From assembly GCA_002077045.2 (NCBI GenBank), contig KZ111146.1, positions 302,224 to 366,223 on the forward strand: 64,000 nt of DNA. The letters are read 5' to 3'. How positions within the stretch are numbered: position 1 is the stretch's first letter; every line of letters starts with the position of its first letter. Origin of the DNA: Rachicladosporium sp. CCFEE 5018 (taxonomy: Eukaryota > Ascomycota > Dothideomycetes > Cladosporiales > Cladosporiaceae). Positions 9,306 through 21,125 of the stretch are shown here, one piece after another. Below the pieces are notes generated by a model. That model was not told the DNA's origin and ran no database searches. It worked only from the letters and a program-made list of their open reading frames with translations. The position numbers and the translations under genes were made by a program.

Positions 9306-10845
9306 ATGCCTGAAGTAAGCCTGCCTCCCATACAGGTCCCATGAATCTACTGACATCTCCTCCCAGATCGGCGAAGTCGCCCGCATCGTCAACTACCTCC
9401 GCAAACACCTCCTCAACCGCACCATCTCATCATGCACCGCCTACACCGACGAAATCGTCTACGGCAAAGTCGGCTGCTCCGCCGAAGCCTTCCAAGGCCA
9501 CACGGCAGATCGCCTCGTCACGAATGTCGCCCAACAAGGCAAATACTTCTACCTCACCTTCGACAAGCCGCCCCACGCCGTGCTGCACTTAGGAATGACA
9601 GGCTGGATGAAATTCAGCACAGATGACTCGCGATATTATAAGCAAGGCAAGGACAAAGGGTTAGAGGAAGAGTGGCCGCCGAAGTATGTCAAATTCTTGT
9701 GGAAGGTGGAGAAGGAGGTTGGAGGCGAGGGAAGGGAGGAGGTGGAGGTTGCGTTTGTGGATCCGAGACGACTGGCGAGGATTCGGTTGGTGGAGTGTGA
9801 GGCGGGGGAGATTCGGAAGACTTCGCCGTTGAAGGAGAATGGGCCGGATCCGGTGGTGGATAAGGAGGTTTTTACGGTGGAGTTTTTGAGTAAGCTTTTG
9901 CGGAGGAAGAGGGTGCCTGTTAAGGCCCTGCTGTTGGATCAGGCGAATATATCGGGAGTGGGAAATTGGGTGGCGGATGAGGTGCTGTACATGGCACGGC
10001 TGCATCCAGAGCAATACAGCAATACGTTTGACGATGAGCAGATCAAGCGACTGCACAACTCGATGGTGAACGTTTGCACGCTTGCAGTCGACACGCTATC
10101 GGACTCTAGCAAGTTTCCGGAGACCTGGCTGATGAAACATCGCTGGAACAAGGGCAAGAAGGACTCGAATGTGCTCCCAAATGGTGCCAAGATTACGCAC
10201 GTCACAGTAGGCGGCAGGACTTCCGCGATTGTGCCATCCGTACAGAAGAAGACTGCGGCGGTAGCAGGAGACGTTAAGAGTGACGACGAGGCAGCGGTCA
10301 AGCCAACGAAGGGCAGGAAACGGAAAGCTACCTCTCCAGATCATAATGACGAAGTCAAGGCTGAGCAGGCTGACACCAAACCCACGAAAACTCGGAAAGG
10401 CAACGCTGAGAAGACTTCATCTGGTGAGGCAGATGCTGCAAAAACAACAGAGCGACCCTCGCGGAGCAAGAAAGCAAAGACCTCGTACGTCGAACCTGAT
10501 GATGAGGCAGAGGAAGAGAAAGTGGCCGTTCCCACCAAGGCAGCTGCAAAGCGCAAGAGTCGAAAACCAACAGCCACCAAAGTCGAGCCTGAGACAGAAG
10601 ATGCTAACGGTGGTGCTGAGCAGACAGCGCCTGACGGTGTCGATAAAGCGAAGCCCGAATCGAAGACACCGAAGAGGCTAGTCAAGACAGAAATACCGGG
10701 CGAGCGACGCTCTGGGCGGAAGTCTGCGGGTGATTTAGCTATCGAACTTCAGGAGACCAAAGCTAGGGCCAAAGCAGCGAAAAACAAGCCTGCAGCTGAT
10801 GCCATACCAGGGGAGAGGCAGTCAATGAGAACGAAATTGAAGTGA
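9306..10845 (+). CDS. Fpg/MutM-type DNA glycosylase with long basic tail (copy A)
   Basis: Base-excision repair glycosylase/AP lyase, predicted to remove oxidised purines such as 8-oxoG or FapyG in the nucleus. The first exon is only nine bases (9306-9314, Met-Pro-Glu), followed by a 52-nt intron and exon 2 (9367-10845); total 495 residues. The tiny exon is convincing because family members need Pro at position 2 and Glu at 3 as catalytic residues, and splicing gives MPEIGEVARIVNYLRKHL. Other marks are LHLGMTGWMKF and the H2TH motif NISGVGNWVADEVLY. No Cys4 zinc finger is present; VGGRTSAIVPSVQ occupies its place, as in plant and fungal zinc-less versions. Beyond about residue 305 a Lys/Glu/Ala-rich disordered tail ends in two IPGER-type motifs, IPGERRSGR and IPGERQSMR. 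Confidence 0.9.
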
Positions 10846-11948
10846 GGGATTGTGTGAACGCATCTGAGGCTTTGTGGCCTCTTCTTCCGAGTGACTCTCG
10901 CCTTTCGTGATTGCAGAGTAATTCTTATTGCTCTCCCTACTGGACAGCTGGGGCGATTGCAAATGCTTGCATGTTATGAGAGGATATGGACCCGCACATG
11001 CAGTCGAAGCTCGTAGCACTATGGCCTCTCGAGGATTGTTTGCGCCACAGCGGCGAATTGATGAGTGATAGTGCAGACTCTAGATGTCATGCCAGTGCGA
11101 CTATCACCGCTCGCAGAAGCGCAGTGATTTGTCCGAGATATAGTCTAGCCACCTTGACCCTTCGAAGACAAGGCACAATGTTCACACATCCTGAGCCACG
11201 ATAACAGTTGCATCACGTCCCCGTACGGCAACGTTGTTCAATAGACCGAACGTCACGGGTGGAGGTATGCACTCATTGCATGTCAGTGAGTGCTTGCTGT
11301 GCTATGCTTTATCTGTGAGTCCAGGTCCTCGGAGAATAAAGGTCAGCTTTCGCAAGACGAAGATAGCCAAACGAAGCGAAGGATCAGCCCATGCACGCCA
11401 TGTGGCGCTAGCCGACCGCGCTTCTGCAAGTCCCACCACAGCACGGCCATTCCTCGCCGGTGTGGTTCAGGTCAGGTCACCACCAATAAACACAATCCAT
11501 CGGCAACACATGTGCAAGCAAGACATCAACGCGCTACCCGCGCGGCTGATCCAGACAGCGTCGCTGTACGTCTCACACAAGTCTTACCAGTAAGTTCCAG
11601 GCAGCAGACGCCGGCCAGGTAGCAGACCTCATTTCCTTTATCAACTACTTTCCACCCCGCCTTGCAAGGTGACTCCTCAGCCGCACTTTGGCCCCACGAG
11701 ACTACTGGCGCACGCAACACACCACCAACGCTTTTCGGCCGCCGCTGAGCGACGTGACACCGATCGCAATCTCGAACTCTCTGGACCAAGTTCCTTTCAG
11801 CTGGTCTCCATTCCTGCTGTCATCACTCTACTGTCGCATCTCCCTTCCGCGCGCGAAACTCTGTCTACCTGCCTTCCTTCCACTTAGTCATCCACTCCAG
11901 CTACATCTCTCACACCACACCTCCCCTCAGCTCAGCTCAACATAAAGC
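10846..11948. other. Intergenic, glycosylase to coiled-coil gene (copy A)
   Basis: About 1.1 kb with no supported gene. Roughly 11330-11460 and 11610-11900 are almost unchanged in copy B while the DNA between them differs, which suggests promoter or 5' UTR elements of the coiled-coil gene. Reading frames here change between copies, so I do not call them coding. Confidence 0.4.
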
Positions 11949-13160
11949 ATGGCCTGGCTAGGCGACGACCCATGGGACCGACCCCGCCGTCCTCAAGCAC
12001 ACCACCAACACAGCGGCGGCCATCTCCAACCCCGGGACCCGCACCAGCGAGTCTCCGGTGGGATCTACCGTACGCGCTCGCAAGGACATGCGCCTCAGCC
12101 TATTGTGAACGTGTACAACAACGTGATCCAGGACGCGAACCTTCGCGCCGACTTTGTGTACCCTCTAAGTCCTGACTTCCGCGGTCGCCGGCTATCTGAC
12201 AGACTTGGAGACGAAATGTTGGCAGATGAGCTTGCTGAGTTGCGGCTCGACCGGCGACTGAGATCACGGAGTCGCACAAGCGCCGGGAGGAGTCATAGTC
12301 GCGGGCGCAGCGGAAGTGGAAGCTCAGACTTCTACAAGCGGGAGTACGAGCGTTTGGAGAGGGAGAAGCAGTGGAAGCGCGACCAAGCTCGGATCGAAGC
12401 CGAAGCCGAGCTAAAGGCGCGCGAAGCTGCCGACAAAGCGAAACTCGACGAGCAGCGCCTGATCGACAAAATGGAGCGCGACAAGAAAGAGCGGAAAGCT
12501 GAGGAGCAACGCATCAAGGACAAGCTCGAGCGAGAGGAACACGAAGCCAAGGAGCTGGAGAAGAAGCAGTGGGAGGAGTTTGAGCGGAAGCAGCTTGAGA
12601 AGAAGGCTAAGAAGGAGAAGGAGGAGAAGGAGGAGCAGGCGAGGATCGATGAGGCTATGAGAAAGCGGTTGATAGAGGCAGGGCTGTCGGGACGGCAGAT
12701 CGAAGAGATCATGGACAAGGAGAAGAAGAAGGGAAAGACTACGACTACTACTACGACAATCCGGACAAACAATGCGTTGACGTTGCATGGGGGACATCAG
12801 CCGGTCTACGCGAAGATTCATCGCGACTACCTAAGCGTGGAGACCTTGCGCTACTACAGCATTCCCTACGAGTATGACCCTGTATGTCCTACCCCTTTGC
12901 ACAAATCCTCAAAGAATTCCTCAGGCTGACCAACTTCACAGAGCGACGAGAACTACATCATCGTGCTGCGTGAGATGGACAAGTACGAGACGAACATCTT
13001 GTTCGATCATACGAAGGCTTTGCGTGCGGGCCGGCTGCTGATTGAGGCACCCAAGAATGAGAAGGCTTATGCTTTCTATCGCAAGCGGGACCGCAGCAAG
13101 AGCCGTAACCGGAATGACGGCGAGTGGAAGAAGTTTGGGATCTTGGAGTATAAGAAGTGA
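11949..13160 (+). CDS. Charged coiled-coil protein, function unknown (copy A)
   Basis: Not assigned to a named gene. Exon 1 is 11949-12881, a 60-nt intron follows (GTATGT...CACAG), and exon 2 is 12942-13160; total 383 residues. The N-terminus (MAWLGDDPWDRPRR) is polar, then comes an RS-rich patch near residues 105-125, then about 130 residues of continuous Lys/Glu/Arg-rich heptads predicted as a long coiled coil. A more ordered C-terminal part (HRDYLSVETLRYYSIPYEY, then SDENYIIVLREMDKYETNIL across the splice) resembles a domain in many uncharacterised filamentous ascomycete proteins. There is no signal peptide and no membrane segment. The protein is almost identical in copy B, including the C-terminal domain, so it is probably functional. 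Confidence 0.8.
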
Positions 13161-13581
13161 TTGTCTCTATGGCCAGTGTTGCCGAACGTGCTGATGCAGC
13201 TAAACTTGAATGAGCGTGATACCACGAGGGACGAGTCTGAAGGCTGAGGGATGAGGATACTTTGCGAAGCTTTTGAAGGCGTGATCTAGCGTAGCGGTGG
13301 CAATCTGTTTCGTTCGTAGCCTGCATCTCTTCCTCAACCAATGCTGATCTTTCGTTTGAACGATCGTCCAGTCTGAGCGCTGCCAAAGGCGCTTAGTCAC
13401 TGCCAAATTACCCCCACATCTCGAATCGCGTGGCTTGGTGGGGTGTTTGTTCCTGAACAGCACTTCGAAATTCTGTGGATCACGACTCGAAGCGGTGGAC
13501 AGTGAAGGAATTGCATGAGAGTCTCGCTCCTAGAGACCTCGCACACTCAGCCTCGACTACTGCCACCACACCATCGCCATC
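13161..13581. other. Intergenic, coiled-coil gene to RLI1 (copy A)
   Basis: 421 bp between two genes on the same strand. Almost identical to 38151-38571 in copy B. No reading frame is convincing; presumed 3' UTR and RLI1 promoter. Confidence 0.4.
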
Positions 13582-15571
13582 ATGTCGGACAAGCTCACCC
13601 GGTAAGCCCACAGTCCTCGAGGAATTCACCGCCAAAGCCACTACTAACCCCATCTCTAGTATTGCAATCGTCAACAGCGACAAATGCAAGCCCAAGAAAT
13701 GCCGCCAAGAATGCAAGAAATCCTGCCCCGTTGTCAAGACGGGTAAACTCTGCATCGAAGTCGCCCCCGACTCCAAAATCGCCTTCATCTCCGAGCGCCT
13801 GTGCATTGGCTGCGGCATCTGTCCCAAGAAATGCCCTTTCGACGCCATAAATATCATAAACTTGCCGACCAACCTCGAGTCTCAAGTTACGCACCGCTAC
13901 TCGGCGAACAGCTTCAAGCTGCATCGACTGCCTATGCCCAGGCCGGGACAGGTACTGGGCTTGGTAGGGACGAACGGTATTGGGAAGAGTACGGCTTTGA
14001 AGATTTTGAGCGGGAAGTTGAAGCCGAATTTGGGGAGGTATGATAATCCGCCGGATTGGGAGGAGATTTTGAGGTATTTCAGGGGATCGGAGTTGCAGAG
14101 TGAGTGGATGCATGGAGTGAAGGGGAGGATGTGTGGCTAATATTGGGACAGACTACTTCACGAAGATTCTGGAAGACAATTTGAAGGCGCTCACGAAGCC
14201 GCAGTATGTTGATCAGATTCCGAAGGCTATCAAGAAGCGGGAGGGCGATGACCGGAGTGTGGGGTTCTTGATCAAGCAGAGGTGTGAGGTTGACGAGGAT
14301 CGATTGGATGAGATCGCGGAGACACTTGGTATGCGAACTGGACGAAGGAGGTGCAGTACATGCGCTAACACGACGCAGAACTCAAACAAGTCTGGACCCG
14401 TGATGTCGACCTCCTCTCCGGCGGTGAACTCCAGCGTTTCGCCATTGCCATGGTCTGCGTCCAAAAAGCCGACGTCTACATGTTCGACGAGCCCTCCTCC
14501 TTCCTCGATGTCAAGCAGCGTCTCGCTGCTGGTCGCATGATCCGCAGTCTCCTGACCCCTACCTCCTTCGTCATAGTAGTCGAGCACGATCTCTCAATCC
14601 TCGACTACCTCTCCGACTACATCTGCGTTCTGTACGGTAAACCCGCTGTCTACGGTGTCGTCACCGCGCCATTCTCGGTCCGTGAGGGCATCAATATCTT
14701 CCTCGATGGCAACATCCCAACGGAGAACCTGCGTTTCCGTGAAGAGTCCTTGACGTTCCGCATCGGCGAGGCAGGCGAAGAATACATCGTCAACCAAGAA
14801 AACGCCTACAACTACCCAGCCATGACAAAAACTCTCGGCAACTTCCACCTCACTGTCAACGCAGGTGATTTCTCCGACTCCGAGATCCTCGTCATGATGG
14901 GCGAGAACGGGACAGGCAAAACGACCTTCTGCAAAATGCTCGCCGGCGCGCTGAAACCCGACGGCGACCAGAAGGTCCCGCCCATGTCAGTGAGCATGAA
15001 GCCGCAGACGATCACGCCAAAGTACACTGGCACAGTGCGGCAGCTGTTTTTCAAGCGCATAAAGGCTTCGTTCTTGAACCCCCAGTTCCAGACAGATGTC
15101 TACAAGCCGCTGAAAATGGACGACTTCATTGATCAGGAAGTGCAGAATTTGTCTGGTGGTGAGTTGCAGCGCGTGGCTATTGTGCTTGCTCTGGGTCTAC
15201 CAGCAGATATCTACCTCATCGACGAGCCGTCCGCCTACCTCGACTCCGAGCAGCGCATCATCGCCGCGAGAGTCATCAAGCGCTTCATCATGCACGCCAA
15301 GAAGACTGCGTTCGTCGTCGAGCACGATTTCATCATGGCGACATACCTCGCCGACAGAGTCATAGTCTTTGACGGCCAGCCATCTACGAAGACGCGGGCG
15401 AAGAAACCGGAGAGCTTACTAACGGGTTGCAACACTTTCTTGAAGAATTTGGATGTGACGTTCAGACGGGACCCGAGTACTTTCAGGCCGAGGATCAACA
15501 AGATGGGCAGTGTGAAAGATGTGGAGCAGAAGGGGAGTGGGAGTTATTTCTTCTTGGAGGAGGAGAGCTAA
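13582..15571 (+). CDS. RLI1: RLI1/ABCE1 ribosome-recycling ATPase (copy A)
   Basis: Essential cytosolic iron-sulfur ABC protein that splits ribosomes after termination and helps initiation. Four exons: 13582-13601 (20 nt), 13660-14099, 14152-14328 and 14379-15571, with introns of 58, 52 and 50 nt; total 609 residues, usual for the family. Exon 1 supplies MSDKLTR. Two 4Fe-4S motifs follow: CKPKKCRQECKKSCP and CIGCGICPKKCP. Nucleotide-binding domain 1 has Walker A GTNGIGKST and signature LSGGELQRF, with Walker B VYMFDEPSS. Domain 2 has GENGTGKTT, LSGGELQRV and IYLIDEPSA. All catalytic motifs are intact. Each splice join falls inside conserved sequence and has the same phase in copy B. It converges on PRP40. 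Confidence 0.97.
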
Positions 15572-16090
15572 AGGCACCTCGGGAGAATTTTACTATGATG
15601 AAGGGAAGGCTGTCGGTGAAAACGGCAAGCAGGGCGTGGGTACTAAGCGGCGCCGCGTCGTGAAGAGCGGGGCTGACGAGGTGCTTGAGGATGAGAACGC
15701 CGAGGAGGAGGACATCGAGGAGGATATCCTTGGTGTGGGAACGTCGTCTGCTGCCAACGAAGGAGCCGCCTCGAGGCACGCTCGAGTAAGCAGACGACGG
15801 AGAAAGAGTCGATTGTCAGGCAATGGGCATCGACACCCCGAGGAACCAGGGCAACGAGTCGGCGATACTCGTCTGCATCTCCTCGATCTGTGTGCAGCGA
15901 GCTACATGGGCTCGCATGCAGCACCCTAAGCTTCTCGGCCGGGGAATAAAGTAGCTGCCTTAGATGGCCTTGGCTACGAGCGTCAATGAATGCATGAGAC
16001 TTGAAATGGAACTTGACTTCGTATCGAGTGCCTTCAGATTAATCCTCTATTCTACTCAGCACATTACTCAGGGTTCCTTTGATCGTACAT
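15572..16090. other. Intergenic between convergent RLI1 and PRP40 (copy A)
   Basis: About 520 bp of shared 3' flank. The stretch from about 15625 to 15930 aligns to copy B (40614-40917) without a gap over 300 bp and stays open in one + frame up to a shared stop, with an acidic run EDENAEEEDIEEDI. Base differences between copies do not favour third positions, so I do not call it coding. Confidence 0.4.
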
Positions 16091-18604
16091 CTACACCTCC
16101 TCGATCTCCCCCTCCTCACTCCCACTCTGCAACGCCACGTCTTCCTTAGCATCAACTTCCATAGCCTCTGTAGTCTCGACCTTGACTTCTGGCTCTCTGC
16201 TTCGTCGGGATCGCTGCGAACAAATGTGTCAGTAAATGCTTCCTCGATCACTACACGGAAATGAAAGACTTACCTTCGACTCTTTCCTCCCCCCAGCACT
16301 CCCCTCACTCTCCCTCCGCTTCCTCACGCTGCCGACTCTACTGCTACTGCTCCCAGCGACCTCATCGTCACCGTAGTCAAGCACTGGCACACGTCCACGA
16401 TCCCGAGGATCAGCGCGGGAAAGATAGCTCCGCTCGCGCTCGACTTCGCGATCGCGGCGTTCGCGATCATACCTACCGTCCCCAGCGTACCCTCCACGAC
16501 GCTCATCTCGCGCGTCTCGGCGATCACGTTCCCGTTCGCGAGGAGGCGGCGTGAGTCCAAAAGAAGGTTTGCGGAACTGGCGTTCACGTGCTTCCTGCGC
16601 TTTGCGGCGATCAGCTTCATAAGCGTCCGGCTCCGGGGTGCGGGTCCTTGTGCGTCGGGATCGAGAGTGCGAGTCCACATGCGGTGGGGGAGGGGAGGCG
16701 TAGTAGTCGTGGGATCTGCGATCTCTGTCCCGGCGATCGCGGTCAGAGGGCCGGTAGTCCCGTTCGCGTTCCCTGTCGCGATGAGAGTCACGGTCCCGAT
16801 GTTCGCGGTCTCGCTTCGCACGGTCTCGCTCAGCGTCTTCGGCTTTCTCTTGTAAGCGGCGGATGTGTTTTGAGAATGCTGCGCGGCGGGCTGGGTCATC
16901 GAGGGCGAGGTATTCGGGGTACGAGGCTAGACGGGGCGCGACGAGGTCGAAGGTGTCGCCTATGAGGACTGGAGGGTCAAGGTGCTTAAGCACTGAGCGG
17001 AGGGCGTCGATGGCTTTGCGTTGACTGCGTTCAGCGAGGGCTTTGTCCTCTTCCACACGCTTCAATATCTTGTCCATGAGTCTGTCATGCACGAGCTTCA
17101 TGTCCTGGCTTGTCCAGCGAGAGGCGCGAGGATCGCGGTGCATGACTTCGGAGAAGAGCTCGAGGGTTGTCGCGGGCGTCATCTCATACCGCTGATCGTC
17201 GAGAATATCCAGCGCGTCGCTGCGCTTGGAGCGGACTTTCCGCTCCTCGTCTTCGACAGTATCCCAGAAAAGGTCCATGGGTGAAGAGCCCTCGGTGCCT
17301 AACAAGTTGCTATATCGCTCGTCGTGCTCAACGAAAGGCAGGAAGTCGTGCCACTTACTGCCAGCCCCAAAGGATCCCTCAGCCAGCTTCTCCTGCAGCA
17401 GCACCTTGAAGGCGTCTCTAGCTTGACGATCACGGGTTCGCTGTGACGACTTGTCTTCCTGCTTGGTCACGTTGATATCGCGCTCGAGGCGTTTGAGGTG
17501 CTGCTCGAATGCAAGCAAGACGTCAACCTTGTGCAGCGTGCGAAGGGAGGCTTCGTGTACGAACCGCTCATTCTCCATGATGGCCTGCTGCGCCACGGCC
17601 CATTTCGCATGCGGATCAATGACAACGTCGCGGAGTAAGGACTCAAGGGCGTCGATGGCTTTGTGGCGGGCGGTGGTCTCGGACTCGGCATGCTGCTTTT
17701 TCAGCTCGAGAACATACTCGTGGAAGAGCTGCTTACGTTCATCCTCGTCGCCGGCCGTACGAAATACGGCTTCCCGTTCGATCATCGGCCGGGCGGTCTT
17801 CCAGCGCGTGTAGTGCCTGATCTCGTCGTGAGTTTTGAGCATGTCGCGAAAGTCATCTCGCAACTTAGCTCGCCGCTCCTTCTCCCTGCTCTTCTCCTCC
17901 ACACGTTGCTCGACGCAGTAGTCTTCAAAGGCTTGCTTGCGCTCTTTTGGGTCCCTCAGCGCGCGGTACTCTCGCTCCTTGATCACCAGGCGCAGGGCGT
18001 CAGTCCATGGCGTGTCATATTTGACGTTGTGCTTGCGCAGGAGCTTGTAGAACGCTTCTTTCGCCTGCTCTTGGGTGGCATACTCGGGCTCATCTTGTTT
18101 GGCAGGCATTGCGCCACGGAAACCACCGCCACCGCCTGACCCCTCCCATGGCTTTGAGCCGCCTCCGCCTCGTCCACCATCGTTGCCTCCCCGATCGGGA
18201 AAGCCGTGTTCTCGGTCGTCTCTCCTGTCGAATCGCCTCGGCGCGGCATCAAAGTCGCGGTCAGGCGCTCCGGCAGCAAAGCCAGCAGGCGCAGCAACAA
18301 GCTGCGAAGCCTGTGGATTGATAGGCGCAGGCGGCAGCACCCAGCTCGTCTCGCGCGTGCCCTTCTTGTAGTAATACGTCCGGCCGTCTGCGGCTTTCGC
18401 GCTCGCCCAGCCAGCAGCGACATGCTCCGGCGAGAGCTGCGCTGCTGCTGCTGCTGCGGGCGTAGAAGGCGCGACTGGAGCAGCTACAGGGGTTGCGCCG
18501 CCGTTCATCTCGGCTGGCTTCTCCCATACTGTCTGTCGCGTGACGGCGTTGTAGTAATACGACTTGCCCTCGGCCGTCTTTGCTTCGCGCCAGTCGCTAC
18601 TCAT
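16091..18604 (-). CDS. PRP40: PRP40 pre-mRNA splicing factor, WW and FF domains (copy A)
   Basis: U1 snRNP-associated factor that helps bridge the 5' splice site and branch-point proteins in the nucleus. Exon 1 (18604-16274) plus a 60-nt intron (16273-16214) plus exon 2 (16213-16091); total 817 residues. Two WW domains are near the N-terminus: DWREAKTAEGKSYYYNAVTRQTVWEKP written in parts as DWREAKT and SYYYN..TVWEKP (about 1-30), and GWASAKA with TYYYK..TSWVLPP (about 65-92). A Gly/Arg-rich linker follows, then a series of FF domains from about residue 175 to 590 (for example EQAKEAFYKLLRKHNV). The C-terminal quarter is an Arg/Asp/Glu/Ser low-complexity region. The last exon adds a 40-residue acidic end finishing EEGEIEEV. 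Without this splice the frame would end in an unrelated short tail. Confidence 0.93.
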
Positions 18605-18964
18605 CGTTGCGGCCGTGTGTGCGCACGATGGCGCGGCGAGTATGGCGAATGCGCAATGCTATCACTGCTTGCAACAAGTGCACTAAGGCTGGAGCTTCAT
18701 GTGCATAAGAAAGCTCCTCCGAGCGGCGTTCGGAGTTGACGAGCCTTGGCGAGGCAGCTTCGGCATGTGCTTGTGAGTACTGCCCTCGCATGTGCATATA
18801 TCGACGGCAGCACACCGCATGCTCTACGACACTCGCTCGTGCATGTAGGGTCTATGAGTCTCCATCCGTCCTAACCAGTGAGTCCCCCCTCCCCTCCCAA
18901 CCCAGTCCCAGACAATCTCAAAACATCCACTGTCCCCCCTCCAGACAGCGACAGCAACTAAGCC
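18605..18964. promoter_or_regulatory. Shared divergent promoter of PRP40 and the G-patch gene (copy A)
   Basis: 360 bp separate the two divergent start codons. It includes a CCG-N9-CGG pair at 18719-18733 within CTCCGAGCGGCGTTCGGAG; the CCG-N9-CGG spacing is kept in copy B at 43701-43715. Such inverted CGG triplets are typical of Zn2Cys6 regulator sites, but no regulator is known from this sequence. Confidence 0.45.
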
Positions 18965-21125
18965 ATGTCCTCCAAGCGCTCCCGAGCTGCCTTCGAATCC
19001 TCGGATGGCGCTCCACTCCAGCACGCCCCCTTCGCCCTCTACGGCACACCTCTACCCGCCCTTGACCCGGAAGTAAGAGATGATGGGAGTTATGTCCCGA
19101 TCTGGAAGCAGGAAGTGACCGATGAGCGGGGGAGGAAGAGACTGCATGGTGCGTTTACCGGAGGGTTTAGCGCTGGGTGAGTTGGCTTGCAAGGCTGGTG
19201 GGGTTGGAAGCAGGGCTGACAAGAGCGCCAGGTACTTCAACACCGTTGGCTCGAAAGAGGGATGGGCGCCTGCTTCATTCGTGTCCTCGCGCTCGAATCG
19301 AGCAGCAAAGAGCAAAGTGAAGGGTGGCGCTGCTCAACGCATAGAGGACTTCATGGACGAGGAGGATCTGGCTGAACGGTCCGAGGCGCAACAAATTGGC
19401 ACGCAGGGTGATTTCGCCGGGCTGGGAGGCACTGATGGAAACGGCGGAGGGAAAGGCATGTTCGCCGATCTCTTCAGAAGCACGGGCGAGACGATCGGCG
19501 TCAAGCTGCTGAAACAGATGGGCTGGCGGGAAGGTCAGGGCGTGGGTCCGAAGGTCAGGCGACGAGCCGAGGGAGACAAGACCGGGGAGGAACATTTATT
19601 CGCACCGGAGAAGACCGAAATGGTCAAGCTTGTGAGGAAGACTGATCTCAAAGGTCTGGGCTTCGCGGGCGAAAGTAGTCTGACCGACGTTACTGGCAAG
19701 GCTGTGGCATCAGACGAGGAGAACAACGATGCAGACGCGCGCATACTGGCTGCAACCCGATCAAAACTTCTCGCAAAGCCAAGAGTGAAGCTGAAGAAGT
19801 CTGCGATTGGCATGGGCGTGCTGAATGACACTGGCTCGGATGATGAGGATCCATACGCCATTGGGCCACAGATCAACTACAGTCGCGTAATCGGCGGCGA
19901 CAAGAAGAAGCGGAAAGGCGGGCTAGTCACGGCTTCGACGGTACAGAAGCCATCTGCTCCAACCAAGAAGGTCACGCAGTCCCAGACACCAACGCTCCAA
20001 GGCTTTCGCCGCTGCCACGATGGGCGCCTGCCACTCGACGGCTTTGTCCTTTCCATGCAACGACTCGAGGTTGCAGAATCCAAGTACCCACCTCCAGTCT
20101 TGCCACCAGACTGGAAGTCGCGTCGTGCAACGAAGTTCGATACATCGGCAACCACCTTCACCTCTACGGCCGACGTAGCCAAGTCATCCACCCTGAACCC
20201 TTCGTCACGAGCTGCGATTCTGGGAGAAGCAGCTCTGCCCGGAAAGTCGGTTTTCGACTTCCTCTCCACCTCAGCTCGCGACCGCCTCGTCTCAGCAAGC
20301 GGGAAGATAAACCTCCCGCAAGCCAAAGGCGAGCACGGGCCCGTCGACGCTGCTTCTTCGCCGGCACAAAAGTCACTCTGGGATCTCGTCCCTCCGCTCG
20401 ACGCCGACACGGCATCCGCCGCTCTCGCACGAGGCAAGACGGGTTGGCTTCCCTACGCCGAAGATCTACCGAAACGAGATCGCTACACTGGCTTCCTCTC
20501 GCTTCGCGCCGGGCAACAAGATCCTCCTTCCTTACCTGCCAGATCGCCGGGCATGACAACCGATGCCTGGGCGCAAGAGATGCGGGAGTTCGCCCAAGCA
20601 GCCGAAGTCTTCAAACCAATCTCGGGGCTCATGGCCACACGCTTCGCTGCCTCCACCGCGGCGCCCGCACTTGCCTCTGATGCCCCAGATCCGACTTCCG
20701 CATCGACGAAAGTCCTCAGCGCGGCGGAGGAAGCAGCGAAAGCAGGGATGTACGGACCATTGACGAGGAAGACGTATGCCTTCTACCCTACGAGATTATT
20801 GTGTAAGCGTTTCAACGTTCCTGCGCCTACTGTGGTAGACCCAAGTACTGCGGATGCAGCGGAAGAGAGGAAGAGTATGAAGGATTTGGTTAATGTGAGG
20901 GAGATGGAAAGAATGATGGGGGCTGCTAGTGCCGGGCCGGGGAGTGGGGTGAGGATGAAGGCGTTTGCTAGTGCGGGGACTGAGGGCGGCGAGAAGGCTG
21001 AGACGAAAGAGAGCGTGGAGGCTACAGGCGGGCATGCGAGAGTCGATGTCGACGTCAATGAAGCGCTCGAGGGTGCAAGGCCAGGAAGGCATGTGTATGA
21101 GGGTATATTCGGCGACGAGGGATGA
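18965..21125 (+). CDS. G-patch protein of the GPATCH1/TGH (DUF1604) type (copy A)
   Basis: Predicted spliceosome-associated protein; G-patch proteins commonly activate DEAH-box helicases. Exon 1 (18965-19176), 55-nt intron, exon 2 (19232-21125); total 701 residues. The N-terminal DUF1604-like region has APFALYGTPLPALDPEVRDDGSYVPIWKQEV and, across the splice, FSAGYFNTVGSKEGWAPASFVSSR (quoted in pieces: PFALYGTPLP, VPIWKQEVTDERGR, GSKEGWAPASF). The G-patch follows at about residues 155-200: GETIGVKLLKQMGWREGQGVG. Later conserved pieces are FRRCHDGRLPLDGFVLS and YPPPVLPPDWK. The C-terminal third holds the short TRLLCKRFNVP motif. It shares its promoter with PRP40, another splicing factor. The first exon has different length in copy B (206 against 212 nt, in frame). 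Confidence 0.88.

Noticed and set aside
12332..12772. Ser/Phe-rich - strand frame opposite the coiled-coil gene (also 37322-37762)
   Set aside because: It is the mirror of the Lys/Glu-rich coiled coil; low complexity and no domain.
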